A stretch of DNA of 64,000 nt from Megaustenia siamemsis. Taxonomy: Eukaryota > Mollusca > Gastropoda > Stylommatophora > Ariophantidae. The stretch is taken from contig JAVIAB010000047.1 in the NCBI GenBank assembly GCA_032433765.1, positions 18,326,011 through 18,390,010 of the forward strand, written 5' to 3'. Positions 24,171-34,895 of the stretch are shown piece after piece. Position 1 is the stretch's first letter, and each line of letters begins with the position of its first letter. The notes under the pieces are model-generated. The model was not told where the DNA came from. It saw only the letters and a list, made by a program, of their open reading frames with translations, and searched no databases. A program made the translations under genes and the position numbers.

Positions 24171-24259
24171 CTATATGAAATTTGGTGAAGTTATTCAGAA
24201 GTGGTTGCTCTATTACTACGCATTTCTTTTCATGGAATATATGAAAGAATTTTTTTTTA

Positions 24260-27046
24260 AGTATTTTTGATTAAAAGAAATTTTTTTTTCTCTTAACAAA
24301 TGTATATGCTGATTTGGGCACAAAATCTGACATAAGAATCATAATTTTCACTGCAAATTTGGCCATTAGACTTATTTTATGTTAAAGTGGGTCCTCAAGC
24401 AGCAGCAAGGTCATGTATATGTTTTTCATAAAAATAGTTTTAACTTTTTGGTAACCAAAATATATAGACACAATTCCTGAAAATGAAACAGTATAAAATG
24501 TGTTACATTAATAAGATCCAAGTAAAAATGCTTCAGGACCCAGATATACATAACACCTTCATCCATGCAAAATTTCATGCCTCTAGCTTTATAAATGTAA
24601 AAGTTACAACATACAAACCAAAAAAATATGGCGTTTTTCGGAGAAAATCGCACCGCTAAAAATGAAATTTACTTACATAAAAAAATTCAGTGGCCTCCTG
24701 CTAGATAAGGGAAACCTTCCAGTTCTTGTTGCTGCTCATTCCTCTGAAGTCTCTTCAATCTCCTCTTTTGTCTAGATTCTTTTGTAGCTTGTTTAACTTG
24801 TTTTTGGGCTGTCAGGATCCGGTAAGTGTCTTTGTTTCGAATAAAACTTTGTGTAAATTCACCTACCTCAATCTTCAACTCTTTCAGCATTGACCCAAGC
24901 ACAGTGGCACCATCATTAAAAATGCAAACTGCAATTGCTACTGCTGTATTGACAGTTATCAACCCATGGTTTTTTCTTTTAGGACAAAATGTCCACACAA
25001 GATTGTTTATACTTTCATTAGCATTCTGTGTGTATCCTTCTACACATTTTTAAAGTAATTCTGTTCTTGCAAGGTCCTTCCCAATTGGCTTTATCTCTAG
25101 CATAACAGATTCTGGGAGATTACTCTTGTGCTTGTAATCAGCCAATGTTCCTGCAGCTTCTGCTTGCTTATAAGGACACCATTCAAGTGAACAGAAGTTG
25201 TGTGTTGGACTTCGGTCACTGGACAGTTTGTGAAAATATATTGCCCAGACTGCTTCCCTCATCCGTACTAAATTATTTTTGTTTCCCCGAATAGCATTTC
25301 CATAGAAAGCTTGTAATTTGTTAATCTCTACATCTGTGAGTCTTCCTTTTCCTCCAATTGGTTTTCCATCAGTTAATTTTTTTCCTTTTAGGTTCTTTTT
25401 CAGATTACGAAGTCTTGTTCCCATTCGCTTTTGAACATGACCAACGCATTCAATTTTCTCAATCCGCATATCGGGTCCATATGGCTTGGAATCAAATACT
25501 TTTTTAAAAACTGCTAGTATCACCATCACCAATGAATCTAGCATATCTGAGGCTATACAGATCTACAGAACGTGAAAATATCTCAGTTGCAATACCTGCT
25601 TCCATAGACCCTGATGATCCTTCATGTGAAATTGTGCATATATTTTTGTATGATGCTTGCCACTGTCTATATCTCTCACTCATAATGTCTTGTTTCCTCC
25701 AATAGTCACAAGATTTACACACTTTGCTCTTTGCTCCACAATCGAACACTTTACCTGTCTGTAAGCCTATTGCTGTAACAACACCTATGTTTGATAAATG
25801 ACCCTGATCATATATGTTCCATCTATTGAAACATCAATATCTCTCACAATGTTTTCTGTTTTCTCAGCAAGACTATACTCTATTCTGGAAGCTGCTGTCA
25901 TACACTGCTTCTGAACAGTAACACTTGCCTTTTCCAATGTCCTGTTTATAATATTGAATGTACTTTTGCTCACAGGATTAGGTAAATTCATTATTCCACA
26001 GAATGTCTGCAGTTCCGAGCGATCACCACCAATGCAACGCATGGTAAAGGCAGACTGGCGGTTGACAGAATAAACAGAAGCATTATTTACAGGAATCATG
26101 GAGCAAGAGAAAAATGGCACTTGTCCATGACAATGTCTATTACTACAACAGAAAATAAATTTGCTGTCTAAACCTTTTCTCTCCTGTTCAAGTAATGTCA
26201 CTGTCCCATGACAATATTGACACACAACTTGTGACTTAATGTTTTGATTCAGAATAGCTAAATCAATCAATCTGCGACCACTGACATTCAAATCTCTGTT
26301 ATTGTTATCCAGTTCATCATCACCACAGCTGTCAATATCATTAGAATCACTACTGCTACTATCGTTATCATCAGTATCAGAAGAGCTGGAGAGCAATTCA
26401 TAAAGATTATGAAGTTTTAACTCTGTCTTAGAAGGTGTATAAGTGGGCGTGGCACTCTAAGCAATATTTTGGATCTTATCATTTGTTGTTTGAGTAAGAC
26501 CACACACTGCACCATGAGAATTAGCATCATTATTATTACACAATGAAGTATCAGTATCAGCACATTCACGATGTGTTTTGTTAGCTTTTGTAAACTGATT
26601 TCCACAAAAACGTCGCTTTTTTCTCCGATTACCACATAATTTTTTATCAGAAGGCATTTTCAACAAAAACACAATTCAAAATACTTCACAAACTATGAAC
26701 AAAATTAAATATTTTACTAATTATCCACACAATTCAACATGGCATATGAATACAAACACATTGATTGACCGGACGGAAGTATTTAAATGGCTATTTGCAA
26801 GGTAGCTGTAAACAAAGGAGAGAAACATCAATACCCTTACGTTCACAATTTCGAACATTTTAAATTTTTAAAAATAGAAATTGGTTTCATATCAGGCATA
26901 CAAAAAGTGTCATAACTTAAAAACTACTTATCACAAACACAAAATTTAAACAGCATTAGAAAATATAATGTTTGAACTATATTACAATTATAATATAAAG
27001 TTAACGTTTAAAAAAACGTTATCCGACAAAATAGTGGGGTAGAGCT
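24260..27046 (-). mobile_element. Mutator-like DNA transposon, degenerate
   Basis: The segment interrupts a family D LINE and carries a decayed transposase gene (see 24687-26657). The right boundary is placed where LINE sequence stops (27047). The left boundary is approximate, between 24170 and 24690. I could not identify terminal inverted repeats or a 8-10 bp target duplication by eye. Confidence 0.5.
24687..26657 (-). pseudogene. Mutator-like transposase, broken
   Basis: The start is taken at the ATG 26657 (MPSDKK). After a basic, Cys-containing N-terminus and an acidic Ser/Asp-rich stretch comes the transposase core: CQYCHG and CCSNRHCHG (zinc-type cysteines), VSIDGTY (first catalytic Asp region), GAKSKVCKSC, FIGDGD (second Asp region), ECVGHVQKRMGTRLR, CSLEWCPYK and NANESINNLVW (Glu region). 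These are features of the Mutator-like transposase domain found in many invertebrate proteins. It has in-frame stops near 26458 and 25050 and frame changes near 25805 and 25520. Confidence 0.75.
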
Positions 27047-27393
27047 GGTTCCGTAAGCTGTCCTTCATGCACCACACTACATTTTGTTCCTTCATACATT
27101 GTTTTTATCAGGTTAATAAACTTTATGGGGATTCCGTAATGACTCAGCAACTTCCAAAGCATTCTTCTGTCTAAACTATCAAATGCCTTTTCGTAATCTA
27201 TGAATCCAATATAAAGTGGGGATTTTAGTTCTAAACTTTGTTCAACTATTATACGTAGAGTAGTTATTTGATCAGCACATGATCTGTTCTTCCTAAAACC
27301 TACTTGTTCATCTCTCAAGTGTTTCTCTATAGCCTCTTTTAGTCTCTCCAGAATGATTCTGCCTAATATTTTTCCTGGCACTGATAGTAGCAT
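27019..27393 (-). pseudogene. LINE family D, RT fingers/palm segment
   Basis: Continues the frame of 28648-27401 after a frame change. It carries the conserved RT blocks RCADQ-like SCADQITTLR and the catalytic YIGFIDYEKAFDSLDR (motif A), then is cut at LTEP by the Mutator-like insertion; the last residues before the stop come from the inserted DNA. Confidence 0.8.
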
Positions 27394-27400
27394 AATTCCC

Positions 27401-28990
27401 CTATAATTTGTGCACTCCTGTAAACTTCCTCTTTGGTAGTTTGATCATATAACCTTCTTTCCAGTCTTTAGGTATTTCTTCCCTCTCCCAAATTTTATCC
27501 AATAGATCATGTAACATCTTGGTAGAGGTGTTAATATCCGCTTTGATGGCTTCCGAAGGAATTTCGTCTGGTCCTGTGGCTTTACCATCTTTTAATAGTT
27601 TAATGGCTTTCATTATTTCTTCTTTGCTTGGTTTTCCACAGTTAACGTGTAACTCTTCTTCTGCTGGTAGTATATCTGGAGGATTATTTGAGCCGGGTCT
27701 GTTCAAAAGTTCTTCAAAGTGCTCTTTCCATCTCTCGATTTGTTCCCTTATATTACTAAGCAGATTTCCTTTCTTATCTTTGATAAAGGCGTTGATCTGT
27801 TTGTATTTTCCACCTAATTTCTGTGTGCTGTTGTACAGTTCTTTCATATTCCCTTTATTTGCTGCTTCTTCTGCCTCTTTAGCTAGTTCATCTATATATT
27901 TCCTCTTATCCCTTTTAATGCATCTTCTCACTTCTTTGTTCACCTCTGTGTAAGCTTCCTGTGTCTTGGCTTTATTACTTCTTGTTTTGCTTTTATTTAT
28001 GTCTGCTTTCTTGTTCTTTCTTTCTTTAATTTTATCCAGGGTCTCTGCTGTCATCCATGCCTTATCCTGGCGTTCTCTTTTCCCCAGTGTTTCTTCGCAT
28101 GTCTCTTTCCATATATTTTTTACCTGTTTCCAATGATCTTCTATATTTATTGTATTTTCTAGTTGTTGGAGGACTTGGTATTTGTTTGCTATTGTGACTG
28201 CGAATTTATCTTTAATTCCTTGTTCGTTAAGAAACCCTACATTGAAATACTTTCTACCCTTATTCGTTGTAGTATACCTTTTTAATTTAATTTTAAGTTT
28301 GGCTAACAGAAGATGATGATCAGAAGCTACATCTGCCCCTCTATATACTTTTACATCCTGTAAGGATGACTTAAACTTATTATTAATACATATGTGATCA
28401 ATTTGATTTTCCGTTCTATGATCTGGTGACACCCATGTAGCTTTGTGTATTCTTTTATGTTGGAATATTGTTCCTCCTAGGCTCATTTGATTAAGGGCGC
28501 AGAAATTCACAAATATCTCTCCATTCTCGTTTATATCTCCAAGTCCATGTTTTCCCATAATCTCTTCGAAGCCTCTGTTGTCTGATCCTACCTTAGCATT
28601 TAGGTCTCCCATCAAGATTATAATATCCTTGGCTCGTCTTGCATCCATCTGACATTGTAGCTGTTAAAAATCATCTTTAAAAGTGTCATCTTTATCGTTG
28701 GTTGGTGCATAGCATTGTATACTGTGTAATTTTATTTTGTTTTTGGTTGTTCTAAATGTTGCCCTCACCAGTCTTGGTCCCACTGCCTCCCATTCTATTA
28801 ATGTCTTCTGTGCATTCTTTGATAGCATTATAGCTACCCCTTCGCTATGTTGTGCTCCTAGTTCCTGGTGTCCTGATGATAAAATCATCTCCCCTGTATT
28901 CAATTTTATGGTCGAGTTTAGTGTTCCAAATTGTTTCCTCTCAAAAGTAACGGCATTGGCACTTTATTCGGTCTCTCTAGAATCCGTCTT
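27401..28990 (-). pseudogene. LINE family D, endonuclease and linker
   Basis: Apurinic-endonuclease-type domain with GDLNAKVGSD, QIDHICIN and a C-terminal SDHHLLL (catalytic Asp/His). A basic linker follows, then the RT-0 block KATGPDEIPSEAIK. The N-terminal part (28903-28664, with QCYAPTND) is in the same frame but separated by one TAA at about 28661. The arrangement matches RTE/jockey-like elements whose proteins are often annotated as craniofacial development protein 2-like. Only a few lesions separate this copy from an intact ORF. Confidence 0.8.
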
Positions 28991-29070
28991 TAGAGTGCCA
29001 CTGGGTTAGGTTTAGGGTTTGGAATAGCCTACATCGAACCGAAAACCTAACCCTAGCTCTTGTGCCGTCT
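28985..29070. other. Short telomere-like motif next to microsatellite
   Basis: GGTTAGGTTTAGGGTTTGG and, 40 bp on, AACCTAACCCTAGC. A related stretch (GGCTATTCCAAACCCAAACC) occurs at 50100-50120, so this is more likely a dispersed repeat than a telomere relic. Confidence 0.35.
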
Positions 29071-29493
<423 letters not shown>

Positions 29494-29794
29494 TAGGAAG
29501 AATATAAAGAGTTATCTGATCAGATATTTTGAGTTATTATAACAATTAATTCTTTTGTAATTGACGTGTAAAATGATTTTACAATACGCGTTTTTCCGTT
29601 AATGAAAATGTGTTTCAGTAAATCTGTTACTTGAAGTAAATTAAATTACTACACCAACATTGTATCGATTTCCAAGGAGCAGTGTTTGTTAAATAACAAA
29701 AAGTGTTTTATTCTTCTGTCATATATCGTTGTAAATGGTGGTCTAACTCATTATATGAAATCTAAGCATTACAACACTAAAATATGCAACTTAC

Positions 29795-30020
29795 CGAAGC
29801 TTGTTACTATATCATTACTGACTGATGCTGATTTGTTGACTGTTGACGCGTTGATTCCTGCAGAGACCATTTCCACATAAAAGTTGCTCACGGGTATCAT
29901 GTTCTCAATCGGGACTCGAAATCTACACGTAACTTTGTAATCACCATCCGTTCCGGAACCAGGGATCCCCAAACTACAGCTCGTGTTGGATTGGTCAAAA
30001 TCACTTGGATTAATTTCAGT
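29795..30020 (-). CDS. Ig-like gene, exon 4
   Basis: Acceptor (T13 tract, AAATACATATTAG) at 30021-30022 and donor CG|GTAAGTTG at 29793-29794. 226 nt, phase 0 in and phase 1 out; residues 161-235. Contains NTSCSLG, GTDGDYKVTC (Cys pair about 17 residues apart), FYVEM and sequons NTS and NAS. The identical length and phase of exon 1798-2023 mark them as paralogues. Confidence 0.7.
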
Positions 30021-30149
30021 CTAATATGTATTTAAAAAAAAAAAAAAGCAAATCATAAAATGTTATATTTTGATGATTATGTGTATTATTTGTGAATGCC
30101 ATATTCTAGGATAGGATTTGAAAAGAGGAAAATAAGCGTGGCTACAATG

Positions 30150-30626
30150 ATATAATGTCAACATACATAATAATTCAATGTTAAGTCAGTCTTATTATAT
30201 GGCTATGAAACATGGAGAACAACAAAATTGACAATCATGAAGATACAGACTTTTATTAATGGATGCTTACGTAAATACAAGGATGGAAATGGCAGGACAG
30301 ACAAAATCACTAACATAGAACTATGGAAATGTACCAGTCAAATACCAGTGGATAAAGAGATAAAGAGAAGACGGTGGCGCTGGATAGGACACACACTACG
30401 GAAGCCAACTGAGAGTATTACACATCTGTCCCTTTTTTGGAATCCCCAGGGGAAAAGACAAAGAGAAAGACCAAAGAATTCTTGGAGAAGACAAATAGAA
30501 GCAGAGATGAAGATGATAGGGAAGACATGGAATTATCTTAAAAGAATGACAAGAAACAGAACGACTTGGAAAGTATTTGTTGAAGACCTATGCTCCACAG
30601 GGAGCTGAAAGGTAGAAGAAGAATAC
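30150..30626 (+). mobile_element. LINE family D, 3' fragment
   Basis: Open from 30228 to 30608 with INGCLR, VDKEIKRRRWRWIGHTLRK and RPKNSWRRQIEAEMK, close to the copy at 23436-23176. It ends in GAGCTGAAAGGTAGAAGAAG. 5'-truncated. Confidence 0.75.
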
Positions 30627-30767
30627 ATGATAATACAATATGATGTTGTGCTATATTACACCATCATGAAATATTTGTTAATATATTGCACCCTACCGTA
30701 ATGCAATGTACGAATTATACCATAGTATATAGTGTAAAATCACATAGCATCATATACTTTAATACAA

Positions 30768-30773
30768 CACAGT
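30768..30773 (+). repeat. Left target-site duplication CACAGT of Polinton
   Basis: CACAGT precedes the left terminus and recurs at 41102-41107 immediately after the right terminus. Six bp is the duplication length known for Maverick/Polinton integrases. Confidence 0.9.
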
Positions 30774-30859
30774 AGTAGTATAGGTGGCTGTGAACTCAAC
30801 AGAAAAGTGGAATAACATGCACCGAAATACAATAGATTTGGCACCGACTTTGCACCGAC

Positions 30860-30880
30860 TTTGCACCAAAACGGTGCAAA
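30860..30880 (+). other. Perfect hairpin near the element terminus
   Basis: TTTGCACC, loop AAAAC, GGTGCAAA, preceded by two direct copies of GCACCGACTT. The right TIR has the mirrored copy near 40996-41020 with a one-base difference in one arm. It is about 90 bp from the tip, where replication or integrase-recognition signals would be expected; the role is inference. Confidence 0.6.
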
Positions 30881-32257
30881 AAAAAAAAATAATTTTTTTT
30901 TCGAATTCGCGATTTTTTCGAACTTCATAATTTTTTTTTGGGGGGGAATTTTTTTTTGGTGTTCGTCAGTTTGTCGAAATGGTTCACTGAGAGCTTAACT
31001 CAGGTAAATTCAATAGAGACTCGGTGCTAATCCGGTGATCGCGCTCCGTGTCCAGTGATCGCCTCGCTCGTGTGTTAGATGAAAATGAAAGAGTATTTTA
31101 AAAGAGTATGTGAAAGTAAGCAGAATTATTTAAAAATATGTATTTGTGAAAGTAAACTCAGAATTATTAAAAATAAAAAAAATAAAAAAAACAGTCTCCC
31201 TTCAGGATTCGAACACGGGTCTACTACGTGACAGGGCAACATGTAAAAAAAAAAAAAATGCTGACAAGCAATAACATTGAAAGGTTAGTTTTGTCGAACG
31301 GTCTCCTGTGTTTCTGAGAGCTTAACCGCAGGTAAATTCAATAGAGACTCGGTGCTAATCCGGTGATCGTCGCTCCGTGTCCGGTGATCGCCTCGCTCGT
31401 GTTAGAAATTTGTGAAAGAGTATTTTAAAAGAGTATGTGATAAATAAAAAATACGAAATGTTTCAAAACGTTAAGAAATATAGTTAAATGTGATAAAACT
31501 GATTTTTTAAAAAAGGCGAAATAATAAAAACTATGAAAAAAATAAGTTAACATACTGACGGAAAACTGTATGTTAAGTCAAGAAACTGGAATGACATGGC
31601 AGCTTTTGTTGACTGGGCTAGTGGTACTTGAGGAATGCTATTGTTAGGAAAAATCGCTTACAAGGAATCGTGGTCATTGTTAGGAAAATATGCTGACGGT
31701 CATTGTTAGGCTCCGTGTTTAGAGTTAAAGTTAGGTAGAGGCATGTCGGGGACAGCGGTTCTAAAAGGGGGTATCTCGCGGGTCGGATGGCGGGTCGTCG
31801 TGCGGGTGGGGAAAGGTGCCTTTATTGGTTATCATCATGTGTGGGTATTAGGCAACAGGAGGCGACATGTAAAAAAAAATGCTGACAAGCAATTATTAGT
31901 ATCGTTAGCATCATGTATTCTGACCTTCCCTCCTTGTTTTCTAACACAACTTCCTAGATTTCTGACCATGCCCCTCAACATCCCCCTTCATGTGCCTACT
32001 ATCATCATGTGCCTCAACACTATCACCATGTCCCTCAACACTATCATGTGCCACCCTCAACATCCCCCTTCCTACTATCAGCATGTGCCTCAACACTATC
32101 ATCATCATGTGCCACCCTCAACACTATCATCATCATCATGTGCCTCAACACTATCATCATCATGTGCCACCCTCAACACTATCATCATCATGTGCCATCC
32201 TCAACATCATCATCATGTGCCTCAACACCACCCTTCATATCATCAAGCCACACAAAG

Positions 32258-32299
<42 letters not shown>

Positions 32300-32342
32300 T
32301 TCATGGTAAACCAAAACAAAACTCGTTCTATATTTTCACAAC

Positions 32343-32348
32343 TTTATT
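32343..32348 (-). terminator. Polyadenylation signal in left TIR
   Basis: AATAAA on the minus strand, 32 bp past the stop of the PC4-like gene. The mirrored signal serves the rightmost gene at 39529-39534. Confidence 0.6.
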
Positions 32349-32379
32349 ATTAATACAACAAATTTACGACACATATATA

Positions 32380-33060
32380 TTACTGTCCGGTTGTTGATAA
32401 TTTTAAGCGTCTGGGTTTCCTCCCTCCTGTTTTGGTGGTAGTGTTTGTTAAATGTCTATCAAACACGGGTGCATAGGAAGTGTCATTAGCCTTCAAAACA
32501 CAACCGCCCTCCATTTTGACAAAACCTTGATCAAAGCTGGAATAGGTAATTGGTGACTCCGCTGAAACACCCGCGGCATTCATATTGGGTGCCGGATCTG
32601 TCGGCTGATTAACAAGAGCGAAGTTCCCCTGATTAACAAAGGGGGGCGTGTAGTCGATGAGATTCGTGTTAACAAGAGATGGTATGTAGTTTTGGTGGTT
32701 AACGACAGGCGGCGTGTAGTTGATCTGATTAATGAGAGGTGGCGTGTAGCTGATCTGGTTAACAACAGGCGGTGTGTAGTTGAGGTTAGCATAAGCGGTT
32801 AAAATTTCCTCTCGCATCTCGACTAACGTGATAAATTCCTCTCTCGATAGTGTTATCCCAGTTCTGGTAGGAAACTTAAAAAAACTATCACCGCTATATG
32901 TCCTTATATTTATCAATGGTCTGTTACGAAAAACACAAACCGAGACTGCCTTAACGCCATCTTTAGACAATGGAACTACAGTCTCATTTCCACGTGACAT
33001 AAATATGCGCTGATCACTGAGATCAAACGAAATTGGCGTATTCAAGCTACACGACTCCAT
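32380..33060 (-). CDS. PC4/p15-like ssDNA-binding protein with YTPP repeats
   Basis: 226 aa from the first ATG (33060). Residues ~38-86 (VSVCVFRNRPLINIRTY ... GITLSREEF) match the transcriptional coactivator PC4/p15 C-terminal fold: a beta-sheet with FRxRxLIxIR and GISL-like motifs, followed by a helix. Residues ~94-152 hold about seven YTPPxxNQ-type repeats, then a disordered, basic C-terminus (GGRKPRRLKL). PC4 domains bind ssDNA; here it is the only candidate replication- or transcription-associated protein. It is the sole leftward gene. Its last dozen codons and stop lie inside the TIR. Confidence 0.7.
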   Translation of the reverse strand: MESCSLNTPISFDLSDQRIFMSRGNETVVPLSKDGVKAVSVCVFRNRPLINIRTYSGDSFFKFPTRTGITLSREEFITLVEMREEILTAYANLNYTPPVVNQISYTPPLINQINYTPPVVNHQNYIPSLVNTNLIDYTPPFVNQGNFALVNQPTDPAPNMNAAGVSAESPITYSSFDQGFVKMEGGCVLKANDTSYAPVFDRHLTNTTTKTGGRKPRRLKLSTTGQ

Positions 33061-33477
33061 ATTCAAAGAAAAAACAAACCACCTGGCAACAGACGTTGGT
33101 TATGTGTGTGTACACTGCTCGACTGGGGGGTTTTTATACCCGTTTATCGGGTCGAGGACCGTCTATTTATAGCAGCTAACGCAATACGTTATCAGGCGTG
33201 GTAATCAGTCGTGTTGCGACATGTTCAGTGACCTCTGGAAGTGACCCAATAGGGGGGTGATGTGTGGGGAAATATGATGCGTGTAACAATTCGGTCTCAG
33301 GTAATGCGGCTTGAGACTAGGAAACTCCTCTTCCTCCCCCCTGTAGTGTTTATATAGGTTGTGGATTTTAAAAATAGGTGTTAGTTGAAGAGGGGGAAAC
33401 CTCGCGCGCTGACCTAAAATCACTCGTTGTTATTTTCGTCGGGGGCGTAATCACTAAAGTTAGTAGCACTTGTGAGG
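33061..33477. promoter_or_regulatory. Divergent intergenic region with two TATA-like boxes
   Basis: On the minus strand TATAAA is at 33138-33133, ~75 bp before the PC4-like ATG. On the plus strand TATATAGG is at 33351-33358, ~120 bp before the ATPase ATG. The region separates the one leftward gene from the nine rightward ones and has no open frame, so it should carry both promoters. Confidence 0.5.
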
Positions 33478-34095
33478 ATGGATCCCCGATGGAATCATCC
33501 CTTCACAGCTCTGATAGCCGGTCCTACCGGGTGTGGGAAAACGGTATTTGTGCAAAAGTTTATACAGAACCTTCACGAGCTAGCTGTCCCCGTACCGGAG
33601 GAAGTTATATGGTGTTATGGGGAATGGCAGCCGATATACGAGACTATGGGGTCAGTGAGATTTATCGAGGGTCTACCAGACGTCGATAAATTGGAAGGTG
33701 GTAAGAAGAGAAGACTGATCGTCATCGATGACTTGATGTCTGAGACGGACGAGCGGGTAACAAAATTATTCACCAAAGGTAGTCATCACAGAGATATTAG
33801 TGTGATGTACATTGTTCAAAATCTATTCGGAAAAAATAAAGAACATCGAACCATAAGTCTCAATACGCACTATTTAGTCCTTTTCAAGAACCCGAGAGAC
33901 GGGAGTCAAATTATGAATCTGGGTAAACAAATGTACCCGGGTCGGGTGGGGTACCTCCAAGATAGTTTTAAGGACGCGACAGCGACTCCTCACGGTTATT
34001 TGTTGGTCGATCTTCGTCAGGACACACTTGATAATCTTAGGTTGAGAACAAAAATATTCCCGGGGGAGAGACAAATCGTCTACGTGCCAAAGTAG
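33478..34095 (+). CDS. FtsK/A32-like genome-packaging ATPase
   Basis: 205 aa from the ATG at 33478 (MDPRWNHPF). Walker A GPTGCGKT at residues 15-22, Walker B RLIVIDDLM at 79-87 and a VQNLF sensor-like motif near 111, in the order of the A32/FtsK-HerA packaging ATPases of Polintons and related viruses. It would power loading of element DNA into a capsid. It is first in the rightward block, 6 nt before the next start. Confidence 0.85.
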   Translation: MDPRWNHPFTALIAGPTGCGKTVFVQKFIQNLHELAVPVPEEVIWCYGEWQPIYETMGSVRFIEGLPDVDKLEGGKKRRLIVIDDLMSETDERVTKLFTKGSHHRDISVMYIVQNLFGKNKEHRTISLNTHYLVLFKNPRDGSQIMNLGKQMYPGRVGYLQDSFKDATATPHGYLLVDLRQDTLDNLRLRTKIFPGERQIVYVPK

Positions 34096-34101
34096 AGAAT
34101 C

Positions 34102-34428
34102 ATGTGTGATGAAGCACTTAGACGGCACGGTGAAATGTTGAAATGTATGCGCGCCGCCTCGCCGAGCGGTTTGAGAGCCATATTAAAAACAGCCTCTCCC
34201 AAACTCATTAACTTTTTGTGCGAGTGTTGTCATAACATATTAAAAGGTAATGTTAGACTCACTCAGCGACAGAAGTGCGAGCTACGTCGACACAAGAACA
34301 AGTTGAGACTTCTCACTAAAAAGAAACCGAATCTTAAGCGGCGGAAAGAGATTCTACAAACCGGTGGGTTTATAGGTGCTTTGCTCCGTCCTATATTAAG
34401 TATTCTCGGTGGAGTACTAGGTGCGTAA
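34102..34428 (+). CDS. Small basic protein with hydrophobic C-terminus
   Basis: 108 aa. A Cys-containing middle (FLCECCHNIL) is followed by a strongly basic segment (residues ~50-83, RRHKNKLRLLTKKKPNLKRR). The last ~20 residues are hydrophobic and Gly-rich (GGFIGALLRPILSILGGVLG). Similar small proteins sit in this position in related elements, but I cannot name it. DNA binding plus membrane activity is possible and unproven. Confidence 0.7.
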   Translation: MCDEALRRHGEMLKCMRAASPSGLRAILKTASPKLINFLCECCHNILKGNVRLTQRQKCELRRHKNKLRLLTKKKPNLKRRKEILQTGGFIGALLRPILSILGGVLGA

Positions 34429-34430
34429 CA

Positions 34431-34895
34431 ATGGCCAAAAAAATGATTTTGGTGGATCCTCGATTCCTCGAGGGTCTTAAACAGACTACTACCACGTCGT
34501 ATAGCCCACCCGAGGCGATCGGTGACAACTTGAGAGATTTAGATGATGAAATGCAACGTATCCTATTCCGCGATGATTTAGCACCCGCCGATAAGGCCAG
34601 AGTGTACCAACGTGCCCTGCATCAATATTTAACTAGATTGGAGCAGTATAAACGACGCTCATTGGGCTCGGTCGATCTCATTCAACACAACACGGCAACA
34701 GAAAAAACACATTCCCCACCAACACCATCATTCGAGCTATCACCAGAGCAGACCAAGACACCACCACCACCATCAGCGGAAACCCCAAAGGTAGGTAATG
34801 AAACCACTCCGCCCGTAGCCACGTATAAACTGAGACCTAAAAAAAGAAATAGCGGAATCCCAACACCAAAATGGGAACGGTGGAGAAAATATTGA
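34431..34895 (+). CDS. Hypothetical Polinton protein, Pro/Thr-rich tail
   Basis: 154 aa. The N-terminal part (MAKKMILVDPRFLEGL, then a helical ~50-residue segment with EMQRILFRDDL and YQRALHQYL) looks folded. Residues ~90-130 are Pro/Thr-rich, and the end is basic with aromatics (PKWERWRKY). The start is 2 nt after the previous stop, and the 3' end overlaps the integrase start by 25 nt. No function recognised. Confidence 0.7.
   Translation: MAKKMILVDPRFLEGLKQTTTTSYSPPEAIGDNLRDLDDEMQRILFRDDLAPADKARVYQRALHQYLTRLEQYKRRSLGSVDLIQHNTATEKTHSPPTPSFELSPEQTKTPPPPSAETPKVGNETTPPVATYKLRPKKRNSGIPTPKWERWRKY

Larger units (their letters stand above)
30774..32415 (+). repeat. Left terminal inverted repeat (~1.64 kb)
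   Basis: Pairs with 39462-41101; differences seen by eye are a few substitutions and length changes in A/T and TC runs, plus small deletions. It contains an internal direct repeat (GGTAAATTCAATAGAGACTC at about 31011 and 31331), a second pair (ACATGTA(A)nTGCTGACAAGCAA at 31240 and 31865), a CATCATCAT/CTCAACACTATC-rich tract (31990-32240), a TC run and a TTTATT (AATAAA on the minus strand) at 32343-32348. The frames across it are not genes. Confidence 0.95.

Noticed and set aside
28985..29070. Interstitial telomere marking a chromosome fusion
   Set aside because: Only two or three TTAGGG-like units, in both orientations, and a related sequence is dispersed at 50.1 kb.
31743..32397. Protein-coding frames within the Polinton TIRs (His/Cys/Ser-rich)
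   Set aside because: They arise from a CATCATCAT/CTCAACACTATC low-complexity tract, occur in three frames at once, and are mirrored in the other TIR.
33472..33477. Upstream GTG start for the packaging ATPase, and TTG starts for the PC4-like and protease frames
   Set aside because: In an animal cell the first in-frame ATG (33478, 33060 and 38912 respectively) is the credible start; the non-ATG codons add only one to three residues.
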